NCBI GenBank assembly: GCA_900767675.1
Contig: CAAFZX010000048.1
Location: forward strand, 39,947-103,946
Origin: an uncultured Collinsella sp.
GTDB lineage: Bacteria > Actinomycetota > Coriobacteriia > Coriobacteriales > Coriobacteriaceae
Direction: 5' to 3'
DNA: 64,000 bases
Shown: positions 18,288 to 25,537 of the stretch, one piece after another
Position numbering within the stretch: the stretch's first letter is position 1
Layout: the number at the start of each line of letters is the position of its first letter
The notes under the pieces: generated by a model
What the model was told of the DNA's origin: nothing
Databases searched by the model: none
Seen by the model: the letters and a program-made list of their open reading frames with translations, nothing else
Program-made: the position numbers and the translations under genes

Positions 18288-18306
18288 GCGTATTGTACGC
18301 TGTCAA
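18288..18306 (-). promoter_or_regulatory. Probable pelD promoter element with a 13-bp palindrome
   Basis: On the minus strand a perfect TTGACA (-35-like, complement of 18301-18306) is followed immediately by GCGTACAATACGC (18288-18300), a 5-3-5 inverted repeat. It lies 46-64 bases ahead of the pelD start. The palindrome sits where a regulator would block or assist polymerase. No clear -10 at ideal spacing was found. Confidence 0.4.
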
Positions 18307-18414
18307 CGCAGGCCGAGGCGCCTTTAAGGCTGTCTTAAGCACTTTTTTAGAGTATGGGGTGAGGAGCACCTTACCGTGAGTCGCCCTCAATCGTCGTACA
18401 TTTAATCTGGAGCT

Positions 18415-19518
18415 TTAATACCTCGATAGAATCTCATCTCTATTATCTTTGAGATACTCGTCCAAATCCGGCACAGCAAATTGAACATAGCCCCTCTGAG
18501 GCGCCTGGATAACTTCTCGTGAAAGCAGCTTGGCCCTAACAGAACTCAGCTCACTCGTCTTTTTACCAAGGCGTTTGGCTAAATCCGAGGTCTTGGATTG
18601 CCTACTATCCTCGCACATGGCATACAGGTAGTTGATTTCATTACGGGAAAGACCCGAAATTGCAGGCTCGTGGACCACGTCGTGGAAACGAGCCTCGGCA
18701 AGCAGGATACCTTCATCAACATCGCGCTCACTAACGAGAGTTGATTTCTCCCGATGAAGGTTGGCGCGCTGCCAGATTGAATACCCAACAAGTTGAACTA
18801 AATACGCATAACCTTTTGTTGCTCTCGCCGCTTTTGATAGCAAATCCCCGTCGAGAGAAAGACCGGTCGCGTTAAAGCTATCACTCAAAGAAAGTGCAAT
18901 CTCGATTTGATTGATAGGAGCAAGGTCTTCGGGAACCGCGCGGCGAAGAAAAGTAAGTGCCTTGCCGTTAATGAGATCCATAACGCCCGATGGCAATCCG
19001 GCAAAGGCAAGAGCGATGTTGGCTTTCTCCCCAATGAGCAATTGAACTGTTGAGGCAATAATACGCATTTCCTCAACTGGGGCATCTTGGACTTCATCAA
19101 CAGCGATGAACAAGCCCTTTGAGCCCTGTGCAATCTGCTTTAGTTTTGCCCGAAGGCTCATTTCGCTTGAAGAAATGTCCAACTTGGCAGAAGCAATACC
19201 AACGTTAACGCCAAGCGAAGCGGAGGAAAAAGACAGTTGGTCTTGAATCTGCTCCATAAGATCGTGCGACAAACGCGGACCAGCCGAAACAACAACGGCC
19301 TTCCAACCCAGTTCAATCGCTCGGTCGCGCAGATCGCAAAGAAGAACCGTTTTCCCCGACCCGCGCGGGCCTGTGATTCGCATAAGACGTGCGGGGGCAC
19401 CAACGCCGGACATGAGACCCTCCACGAACTCGAGAGAGATATCATCACGACCGATGATTCGAGGAGGCTCCGCACCGGCGGTCGGACGAAATGGATTGTA
19501 GAACTTGGCTTTGTCCAT
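18415..19518 (-). CDS. AAA ATPase with C-terminal winged helix
   Basis: A 367-residue protein of the archaeal-ATPase/STAND-like group. The ATPase core has Walker A GPRGSGKT (about 48-55), Walker B LFIAVDEVQDAP (about 135-145), and a probable sensor region ALAFAGLPSGVM. The C-terminal 90 residues form a winged helix-turn-helix (LSRNEINYLYAMCEDSRQSK and KTSDLAKRLGKKTSELSSVR). Such single proteins are frequent in variable regions and some act in defence or as regulators; the function here is unknown. The start ATG at 19518 has TAAGG upstream, better placed than TTG 19527. The AT-rich upstream region carries a repeated near-palindrome that could be its own operator. It lies next to a tRNA and gene debris. 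Confidence 0.75.
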   Translation of the reverse strand: MDKAKFYNPFRPTAGAEPPRIIGRDDISLEFVEGLMSGVGAPARLMRITGPRGSGKTVLLCDLRDRAIELGWKAVVVSAGPRLSHDLMEQIQDQLSFSSASLGVNVGIASAKLDISSSEMSLRAKLKQIAQGSKGLFIAVDEVQDAPVEEMRIIASTVQLLIGEKANIALAFAGLPSGVMDLINGKALTFLRRAVPEDLAPINQIEIALSLSDSFNATGLSLDGDLLSKAARATKGYAYLVQLVGYSIWQRANLHREKSTLVSERDVDEGILLAEARFHDVVHEPAISGLSRNEINYLYAMCEDSRQSKTSDLAKRLGKKTSELSSVRAKLLSREVIQAPQRGYVQFAVPDLDEYLKDNRDEILSRY

Positions 19519-19544
19519 AACCAGCAACCTTAGGCAGATTTCGC

Positions 19545-19590
19545 TTATATAGATTTATAAACTAGTATACATGTATATATAGCTTTATAA
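19545..19590 (-). promoter_or_regulatory. Paired AT-rich repeats upstream of the ATPase gene
   Basis: TATATAGATTTATAA (19546-19560) and TATATAGCTTTATAA (19576-19590) are identical at 14 of 15 positions and lie exactly 30 bases apart, about three helical turns. The first lies in a TTATA/TATAA inverted repeat, and outer arms CGCTTATA (19542-19549) and TATAAGCG (19586-19593) enclose both. This looks like a dimeric operator overlapping the promoter. Confidence 0.45.
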
Positions 19591-19629
19591 GCGGCTATAC
19601 AATCGATAATGTAAAGAGAATTCATCGAA

Positions 19630-19848
19630 TTAGGGGATACATCCAGGCAAAACTAACCCAACGAAACAAAAATGTGGAAATAAATACTCAATCGTAGCCA
19701 GACGATCACCAACGCCGATCATGCACGTGCAATAAGCGCAGAGACGGCCCTGCTCCGCAAGCAAGGCCTCCAGAACTTCTCGCTTGCTCTCTCCGCGCAA
19801 CGCTGTGTAATTAAACGTCGTATCGGGGGTGTTGCGTATGGCCCTCTT
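19630..19848 (-). pseudogene. Fragment of an HNH-type (PtuB/TIGR02646-like) protein
   Basis: The frame reads RAIRNTPDTTFNYTALRGES, then a helix rich in Leu and Glu, then GRLCAYCTCMI and TIEYLFPHF. This matches the N-terminal zinc/HNH part of TIGR02646-type proteins (usually CAYC...I and IEHF.P). Here the catalytic His position reads Tyr, and the protein stops about 15 residues later, well short of the usual 200 or so residues. Its start overlaps the end of the ATPase fragment, as in intact Septu-like PtuA-PtuB pairs. It is best read as a decayed remnant; similarity is short, so the family call is moderate. Confidence 0.5.
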
Positions 19849-20149
19849 GGAACAAATCGAACAATCGACCCGCCTCTTCAGGTCGAGAGGATGCGCCCAG
19901 GACGGTGTTGAGAATATCCCCGGCATCGCGTCCACGCGTCTCCATAGTAGGCACCGTTGCAGCATCCTCTCCAAGAATACGGATGTTACCGCGAGGTACC
20001 GATGCAACCACGACAGGCGAATGCGTTGTAACTATAAATTGAACGTTTGGAAATATGCGAACAAGGTCCTCGAGAATCCGTGCCTGCCAGCGGGGATGCA
20101 AATGAAGGTCAATCTCATCGATCATAACAACGCCGTATGGCCAACCACT
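19811..20149 (-). pseudogene. Truncated AAA ATPase (PtuA/OLD-like C-terminal part)
   Basis: The frame reads GVVMIDEIDLHLHPRWQARI (Walker B), then VQFIVTTHSPVVVASV (the H-loop region) and ends HTQHPRYDV. These are the last roughly 110 residues of an ABC/SMC-type overcoming-lysogenisation ATPase. Directly upstream of position 20149 the frame meets a TGA, and no Walker A sequence can be found in the remaining DNA up to the tRNA, so the N-terminal two thirds have been deleted. It overlaps an HNH-type fragment, a pairing typical of Septu-like defence systems. Confidence 0.6.
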
Positions 20150-20333
20150 TCAGACTTCAATTGTGCAGAGAAAAATGGGCAGGAGATAAGGCCTTTCGAG
20201 TCAGCGTTAGTGTAAGGATGTCGATGGCTAACCGCCAAACGCAAGCGACCCCTGTCTTAGAATCTGGAATTGCTACATAACTCATAAATCGTGGAGCCCG
20301 CAGAAACAGAGTAGCTCAACTTCGCATTTGTGA

Positions 20334-20361
20334 ACAAAAAAGCCCAGCAAAAGCTGAGCTT
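20334..20361 (-). terminator. Terminator of the tRNA-Arg gene
   Basis: A 9-bp stem with one mismatch (AAGCCCAGC at 20340-20348, GCTGAGCTT at 20353-20361), an AAAA loop, and on the minus strand a T-run (complement of 20334-20340). It lies 14 bases past the tRNA 3' end. Confidence 0.75.
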
Positions 20362-20374
20362 ATTAAACAAAAGG

Positions 20375-20448
20375 TGCTCCATGGCGGATTCGAACCGTCG
20401 ACCTTGGGATTAGAAGTCCCCTGCTCTATCCAACTGAGCTAATGGAGC
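20375..20448 (-). tRNA. tRNA-Arg (anticodon TCT)
   Basis: A complete cloverleaf on the minus strand. The acceptor arms GCTCCAT and ATGGAGC pair perfectly. The D arm is AGCTCAGTTGGATAGAGCA, the anticodon loop CTTCTAA gives anticodon TCT (reads AGA), and the T arm contains GGTTCGAATCC. The discriminator base is A, and CCA is not fully encoded. This rare-codon Arg tRNA borders the variable stretch at 18.4-20.4 kb, a common setting for integration. Confidence 0.95.
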
Positions 20449-20501
20449 AAATAACCGCACGCCAAGCAAGCGCGAGCCCGCCAAGCGCAAATAAGTATAA
20501 C

Positions 20502-20579
20502 CTACTTGAACTGTTCGCGGTATGCCTTGCATACCTCATCGACCGGGCCGTCCATACGCCCCTTGAATATCAACTTCAT
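20502..20579 (-). pseudogene. Leftover C-terminus of a polysaccharide ABC-transporter ATPase
   Basis: The last residues GPVDEVCKAYREQFK closely match the C-terminus of the intact ABC ATPase at 28979-29734 (GPVDEVCSAYRAQFD). Only about 25 residues remain, beginning with ATG at 20579. Oddly a strong ribosome site (GGGAGG) precedes that ATG, so a short peptide could still be made. It marks the left edge of the surface-polysaccharide locus and shows that an ABC exporter gene once ended here. Confidence 0.6.
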
Positions 20580-20657
20580 CCGAACACCTCCCACATCTAA
20601 GTATGACTGTCGCAAACAGCTATACTTTCTAACAATTGAATGTATAAGGAGCATTGA

Positions 20658-21620
20658 GTGAATTCTGAATCTATTGCCGTCATTATCCCCTGCTACAACG
20701 AAGCCCTCACGATCGGCAAAGTCATTGACGACTTCCACCGCGAGCTTCCACAGGCGACGGTCTACGTCTATGACAACAACTCGTCAGACGATACCTCGCG
20801 CATCGCAACGGAACACGGCGCCACAGTGCGCTTTGAGCCCCGACAGGGAAAGGGCAACGTCTGCCGTCAGATGTTTCGCGATATCGACGCCGCTTGTTAT
20901 CTGATGGTCGATGGCGACGATACCTACCCCGCCGAGGCGGCCAAAGCCCTTTGCGAGCCCATCCTCAACGGCATGGCCGACATGACCGTGGGCGACCGAC
21001 TGTCCAACGGCACCTACGCCGAGGAAAACAAGCGCGCCTTCCACGGCTTTGGCAACAATCTGGTTCGTGCCATGATCAAATGGATTTACGGATACAGCTT
21101 CGATGACGTCATGACGGGCTATCGCGCCATGAGCCGCCCCTTTGTCAAAACGTTCCCCGTGCTTTCCGAGGGCTTTCAGATCGAAACCGAGCTCTCCATC
21201 CATGCCGTCGACCACCGCTGGCGCATCAAAGATGTGCCTATTGAGTACCGTGACCGCCCCGAGGGTTCCGAGTCCAAACTCAACACCGTCAGCGACGGCA
21301 TCAAAGTTGTCGCCATGATCGGCACGCTGTTTAAGGACTACCGCCCGCTCAAATTCTTCAGCCTCGTTGCGCTCCTGTTTGCAATAATCGGTCTTGCCCT
21401 GGGCATTCCCATCATTGTCGAGTATTTCCAGACCGGTCTTGTTCCGCGCTTCCCAACCGCCCTGCTCGCCGCATCGTTTATGTTCCTGTGTGGCTTAAGT
21501 CTCGCGACTGGTTTTATCCTCGACTCCGTGGCAAAGGTCGAAAAAAAGCAATGGGAAGTCAACGTGTATAGCAAATACACCTTCGGTGACTATCGCAACG
21601 ACAACACGAACGCGAGGTAA
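20658..21620 (+). CDS. Family 2 glycosyltransferase with C-terminal membrane helices
   Basis: A 320-residue GT-A enzyme of the dolichyl-phosphate-mannose-synthase-like type. The N-terminal fold has IAVIIPCYNEALTIG (residues 6-20), VYDNNSSDDT near 37 and the metal-binding Asp cluster LMVDGDDTYP near 84. Two membrane helices (about 229-250 and 262-285) follow. Such enzymes load a sugar onto a polyprenyl phosphate or extend a lipid-linked glycan at the membrane. The start is GTG at 20658, preceded by AAGGAG at six bases. It is the first of a rightward trio with another family 2 enzyme and a YfhO protein. Its 3' end has been copied to position 25333. Confidence 0.85.
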   Translation: MNSESIAVIIPCYNEALTIGKVIDDFHRELPQATVYVYDNNSSDDTSRIATEHGATVRFEPRQGKGNVCRQMFRDIDAACYLMVDGDDTYPAEAAKALCEPILNGMADMTVGDRLSNGTYAEENKRAFHGFGNNLVRAMIKWIYGYSFDDVMTGYRAMSRPFVKTFPVLSEGFQIETELSIHAVDHRWRIKDVPIEYRDRPEGSESKLNTVSDGIKVVAMIGTLFKDYRPLKFFSLVALLFAIIGLALGIPIIVEYFQTGLVPRFPTALLAASFMFLCGLSLATGFILDSVAKVEKKQWEVNVYSKYTFGDYRNDNTNAR

Positions 21621-21626
21621 ACCGCC

Positions 21627-22568
21627 ATGCCGCTCATTTCCATCGTCGTGCCGTGCTACAACGAGCAGGAATCGCTTCCCATCTTCCTTAAAGAACTCGA
21701 CAACGTCGTCCATACCATAGCCCAAGATGATCCAAGCGTCTCCTTTGAGGCGATCCTCATCGACGATGGCTCGGCCGACGAAACAATCGCTGTCATGAAA
21801 GCAGAGGCCGCCGGCAACCACACCTACGCCGTTCGTTGGTACTCCTTTTCACGAAACTTTGGCAAAGAGGCGGGCCTGTTTGCCGGCCTCCAGCATGCAA
21901 AGGGCGATTATGTCGCCACCATGGACGCCGACATGCAAGATCCGCCCTCGCTTCTACCCCAAATGTACAAGATCCTGCAGACCGAAGACTACGACAACGT
22001 GGCCACGCGCAGAACCACCCGCGAAGGTGAGCCTCCCATCAGGTCGTTTTGTGCGCGCATGTTCTACAAGATCATCAACCGCATTTCTAGCGCCGACATC
22101 GTTGACGGGGCACGCGACTTTAGGCTCATGAAGCGTCCGATGGTCGACGCCATCATCTCCATGGGCGAATACAACCGGTTTTCCAAGGGCATTTACGGCT
22201 GGGTCGGCTTTAAAACCAAATGGCTCCCCTACGTAAACGTCAACCGCGTAGCCGGCGAGACCAAGTGGAGTTTCTGGTCGCTGCTCCTCTACTCCATCGA
22301 CGGCATCGTTGCATTTTCCACAGCGCCGCTCTCCATTGCCGTCCTCATCGGCATCGCTTTTTGCCTCATCGCCATACTGGGATTCATCATCATCCTGGTC
22401 AAAACACTCGTTTGGGGAGACCCCGTTGGCGGATGGCCCTCACTCGCCTGCCTCATTTCGCTGTTTGGCGGCATGCAACTTCTGTGCCTGGGAATCCATT
22501 GGCGAATATCTGGCAAAGGTCTACCTGGAGACCAAGCGTCGCCCCATCTATATCATTCGAGAGTCTAA
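21627..22568 (+). CDS. Family 2 glycosyltransferase (GtrB-like), frameshifted C-terminus
   Basis: A GT-A enzyme of the bactoprenol-glucosyltransferase (GtrB) type: ISIVVPCYNEQESLP at the start, ILIDDGSADET near residue 49, ATMDADMQDPP near 93, and two membrane helices at about 230-255 and 268-290. Near 22496 a single extra C shifts the frame: the shifted downstream frame reads IGEYLAKVYLETKRRPIY and ends at 22596, which is the normal family ending, whereas the actual frame ends with an unrelated tail after LCLGI. Enzymes of this type usually prepare polyprenyl-phosphate sugars for a GT-C or YfhO-type partner, and a YfhO gene follows immediately. The frameshift could be real, phase variation or a sequencing error; the catalytic core is intact. 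Confidence 0.83.
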   Translation: MPLISIVVPCYNEQESLPIFLKELDNVVHTIAQDDPSVSFEAILIDDGSADETIAVMKAEAAGNHTYAVRWYSFSRNFGKEAGLFAGLQHAKGDYVATMDADMQDPPSLLPQMYKILQTEDYDNVATRRTTREGEPPIRSFCARMFYKIINRISSADIVDGARDFRLMKRPMVDAIISMGEYNRFSKGIYGWVGFKTKWLPYVNVNRVAGETKWSFWSLLLYSIDGIVAFSTAPLSIAVLIGIAFCLIAILGFIIILVKTLVWGDPVGGWPSLACLISLFGGMQLLCLGIHWRISGKGLPGDQASPHLYHSRV

Positions 22569-22579
22569 TGAGGAATCTG

Positions 22580-24991
22580 ATGACACGACCCAATAACCGC
22601 AAGCTCGTAAACGCCGCATTCTATGTAACCTGCTTTGCGTTTTCCGTCGCGCTTTTTGTGGCGCTTGCCGCGGCAGGACACGTCTACCCCTTTGGCGACA
22701 ACTCGTTTCTAACCGAAGACCTCAAGTATCAATACATCGACTTTTTCTCATGGTTTCGCCGCGTCCTTCTAGGCGAGGCGAATCTTCGTTACTCCTTCGC
22801 CCAGGGACTCGGTATGAACACGTGGGGGCTCTACAGCTACTACCTCGCAAGCCCCTTCAACCTGCTCTGCGTGTTGTTTCCCCAAGACAAGCTTACGCTC
22901 TTTGTATTTGTCATCAGCGCGCTCAAACTTGGCTGCATCCATATCAGCAGCGCTTGGTATGTGCAAAAACGCTTTGGCCTGTCAAAGCCCGCAGCATTCC
23001 TGTTTTCCGCATCGTTCACCTTTTGTAGTTGGACCGTCAGCAATCTGCGCAACCCGCTTTGGATTGATTGTCTTATCTTTCTCCCCATCTGTGCCTACGG
23101 ATGCTACGAGCTCATTCGCAAACAGAGGATGGCGCGACTCATCATCGCGACAGCGCTCAACGTCATGTTCTGTTGGTATACGGCATACATTAGCATCCTG
23201 TTCTTGTGCATCTTCGTGCTGGTGGAGTTTGTCGATTACAATACCGCAGAAGGATTTAGCTGGAGGCTCATGCTCGATCGGGCACTTCGGTTCGCCGGTG
23301 CTATAGTGCTCGGACTACTCCTGTCCGCCTGGACGTTCCTGCCGACCATCCTCGCCATGGCCAAGAGCGGCCCTGTCCTAGCACTCGGCCCGCTGCTCAA
23401 AACTGGCCTCAAATCGCTTGTCAGGGGCTTTATCCCCTGCATGTGGGCCAACAACGACAGCACACCACAGTTCTATAGTGGCATCATCATGATGCTGTTT
23501 GCACTGAGTCTATTGTTTAACCGCAAGGTCCCAGCCAAGACACGCATCGCAACCCTCGTAGCAACTGTCATCCTCATCGCAAGCTCCATCTTAAGCCCAC
23601 TCGAGTACATCTGGTGTGGCATGCGCGTTCCCAATGGGTTCTATTCGCGTACTCCCTTTTTGCTGAGCTTCTTTACCCTATGGGCTGCAAGCTACGCCTT
23701 GCAAACGCTCAAGAACCAACCCAAATGTCTGCGAGCTTATCGTCCCGCCGTCGTCATGCCCCTGATAGCGCTTGCCGTTATCGAGCTGTTTGCCAACGCC
23801 CACGTTATATGGAATCAACTGTACTCAGGCTATTCCGAAGACGCCAACACTACCTATGTAGCTAGCGCTACAAATGTCCTCGCGGCCATTCAAGAAGAAG
23901 ATCCAGCGCCGTTCTACCGCATCGACCGCACGACCACGCGCGCCGGCAGCGCGGCCCTCAACGAAGGCCTAGCGCTTGGCTACAACCAGCTGTCGTCGTA
24001 CTCGTCTGCCAATAACCCGCAGGCAATTGCGCTGCTCAACTCCCTTGGGTACAGCAGCGTCGGTGAGTTTTCGACCCGCTATGCCGAGCCCATTCTTGCC
24101 GTCGACGCTCTACTGGGAGTCAAGTACGCCATCGCCGAGCACGTCCCCGCAGGATACATTACGACCAAGACGGCCCAAAACGGCACCGAGAGCACGGTCT
24201 ACGAGAACCCTTACGCGCTTAGCGTTGGCGTCGCAGCATCAAACGACATCAAGAATAGCGAACTTAACGGCTCGAACCCCTTCGAGAAACAGAACGACCT
24301 GTACAGTAAAATCCTAGGCCGCAGTGTAGAGCTCTATGCCAAGATCGAGGCCACAACCATCCAGGATAGTCAGAACTCAAAGCAATGGAACGTCACCGTG
24401 CCGGCGGGATCCATCGGATATCTCTACATCAATAAAGACGCGAACGCCGGCAGCTATTGGCCTGTCGCCCTCACCATCGACCAGCGAACCATCCAAAACG
24501 AAGCCTGGAGATTCGACAACAATATCCGCCAGATTGCGGGCACTTTGGATAGCCCAAGCTCGCACAACATAGCGTTGGTGCCAGCAGAGGGCTACATCGA
24601 CATACCGCAAGGCGACGAGCCTGTCTTTTACGCCCTGAATCTGGATACCTTTGAGCAAATCATCGATGAGCTTAAGGCAAGAGAGTTTGTTCCGACGGTT
24701 TTTGAGGACGGCAAAATCGAGGGCGAGTACATCGCCAAAGATGACGGAGCCTTGCTGCTGAGCGTTCCGTACGATAAGGGCTGGAACGTGACGGTCAACG
24801 GAGTCGCCACAGAGCTAGCGCCTGCAGCCGATAAGGGCCTGTCAAGCCTAAACGTGCAGAAGGGCAAGAACAAGATCGTAATGACGTATAAGACCCCGGG
24901 AGCATCTGTAGGGCTCGCAATAAGCTTGGCGACCGCCGCCGCTCTTGTCACGGCGGGACTTTACGCCAGGCACAAGAAAAGCCGCCGTTAA
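22580..24991 (+). CDS. YfhO-family membrane protein (GT-C-like)
   Basis: An 803-residue membrane protein with about 12 helices in the first 480 residues and an extracellular C-terminal domain of about 300, closing with one more helix (VGLAISLATAAALVTAGLY) and a basic tail. VYPFGDNSFLTEDLKYQY after the first helix is the YfhO signature, with the acidic residue expected in the active site of GT-C enzymes. YfhO proteins are needed for glycosylation of lipoteichoic acid or other surface glycans using polyprenyl-phosphate sugars, fitting the GtrB-like enzyme upstream. The start ATG at 22580 has GAGG before it; ATG 22568 is an in-frame alternative. The gene ends in a strong terminator. Confidence 0.87.
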   Translation: MTRPNNRKLVNAAFYVTCFAFSVALFVALAAAGHVYPFGDNSFLTEDLKYQYIDFFSWFRRVLLGEANLRYSFAQGLGMNTWGLYSYYLASPFNLLCVLFPQDKLTLFVFVISALKLGCIHISSAWYVQKRFGLSKPAAFLFSASFTFCSWTVSNLRNPLWIDCLIFLPICAYGCYELIRKQRMARLIIATALNVMFCWYTAYISILFLCIFVLVEFVDYNTAEGFSWRLMLDRALRFAGAIVLGLLLSAWTFLPTILAMAKSGPVLALGPLLKTGLKSLVRGFIPCMWANNDSTPQFYSGIIMMLFALSLLFNRKVPAKTRIATLVATVILIASSILSPLEYIWCGMRVPNGFYSRTPFLLSFFTLWAASYALQTLKNQPKCLRAYRPAVVMPLIALAVIELFANAHVIWNQLYSGYSEDANTTYVASATNVLAAIQEEDPAPFYRIDRTTTRAGSAALNEGLALGYNQLSSYSSANNPQAIALLNSLGYSSVGEFSTRYAEPILAVDALLGVKYAIAEHVPAGYITTKTAQNGTESTVYENPYALSVGVAASNDIKNSELNGSNPFEKQNDLYSKILGRSVELYAKIEATTIQDSQNSKQWNVTVPAGSIGYLYINKDANAGSYWPVALTIDQRTIQNEAWRFDNNIRQIAGTLDSPSSHNIALVPAEGYIDIPQGDEPVFYALNLDTFEQIIDELKAREFVPTVFEDGKIEGEYIAKDDGALLLSVPYDKGWNVTVNGVATELAPAADKGLSSLNVQKGKNKIVMTYKTPGASVGLAISLATAAALVTAGLYARHKKSRR

Positions 24992-25004
24992 GAACGGCGG
25001 CTTT
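24978..25004 (+). terminator. Rho-independent terminator after the YfhO gene
   Basis: A 12-bp perfect stem (AAAGCCGCCGTT at 24978-24989 with its complement at 24993-25004) and a 3-base loop, ending in a short T-run. The stop codon of the YfhO gene lies within the hairpin. Confidence 0.9.
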
Positions 25005-25040
25005 ATCTCTCGCAAATTTCAGAGCGGCTAGAGCGTCTTA

Positions 25041-25332
25041 ATGTACCTGGCCGGCGTCTCCACTAGGCGCATCGAGGACGCCTCGGAGGTCCTGTGGGGC
25101 GCGAGCGTGTCGGCAGGCACCGTCTCGAACCTCAACGAGAAGGCGTTCGCCGCCGTGGAAGAGTGGAGGTGTCGCCCGCTGACCTGCGAGTACCCCTGCG
25201 TCTACGTGGACGGCATCTACCTGAAGCGCGCCTAGGGCGGCTCTTTCGAGAACGTGGCCGTGATGGTGGCGATCGGCGTGAACTCCGACGGATACCGCGA
25301 GGTCATAGGAGCCGCCGAGGGCTTCACGGAGT
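25041..25332 (+). mobile_element. IS256-family transposase fragment (internal part)
   Basis: Translation gives MYLAGVSTRRIEDASEVLWG, then PCVYVDGIYLKRA, an in-frame TAG where a Trp codon is expected, and then ENVAVMVAIGVNSDGYREVI with GAAEGFTESK. This is the middle of a mutator/IS256 transposase, containing the first two catalytic Asp residues (VDG, SDG). Both ends are missing: upstream the frame is closed, and downstream it runs into a duplicated piece of a glycosyltransferase gene. It is dead, but marks past insertion and rearrangement. Confidence 0.85.
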
Positions 25333-25506
25333 CAAAGGTCGAAAAAAAGCAATGGGAAGTCAACGTGTATAGCAAATACACCTTCGGTGACTATCGCGAC
25401 GACAACACGAACGCGAGGTAAACCGCCCCTACGCCGTTCGGTTGGTACTCCTTCTCACACAACTTTGACATAGAGGTGGGTCTATTTGCCGGCATCCAGC
25501 ATGTAA
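25333..25506 (+). repeat. Duplicated pieces of the two family 2 glycosyltransferase genes
   Basis: Positions 25333-25427 repeat 21532-21626 with a single mismatch (the 3' end of the first glycosyltransferase gene, reading VEKKQWEVNVYSKYTFGDYR to its stop). This is joined directly to about 79 bases (25428-25506) that match 21823-21901, inside the next glycosyltransferase gene, with more divergence. About 195 bases between the two pieces are missing. The left junction with the transposase fragment falls in the shared bases CAAAGG. Confidence 0.88.
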
Positions 25507-25537
25507 TCCGCCTCGCGCACGAGCGGCCGCGTGCGGT

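Noticed and set aside
18243..18414. A c-di-GMP riboswitch ahead of pelD
   Set aside because: I looked for the GEMM-type conserved core and paired arms and did not find them; the leader is short.
18415..20450. An integrative element with attachment repeats at tRNA-Arg
   Set aside because: The setting fits, but I found no integrase and no second copy of the tRNA 3' end within the window.
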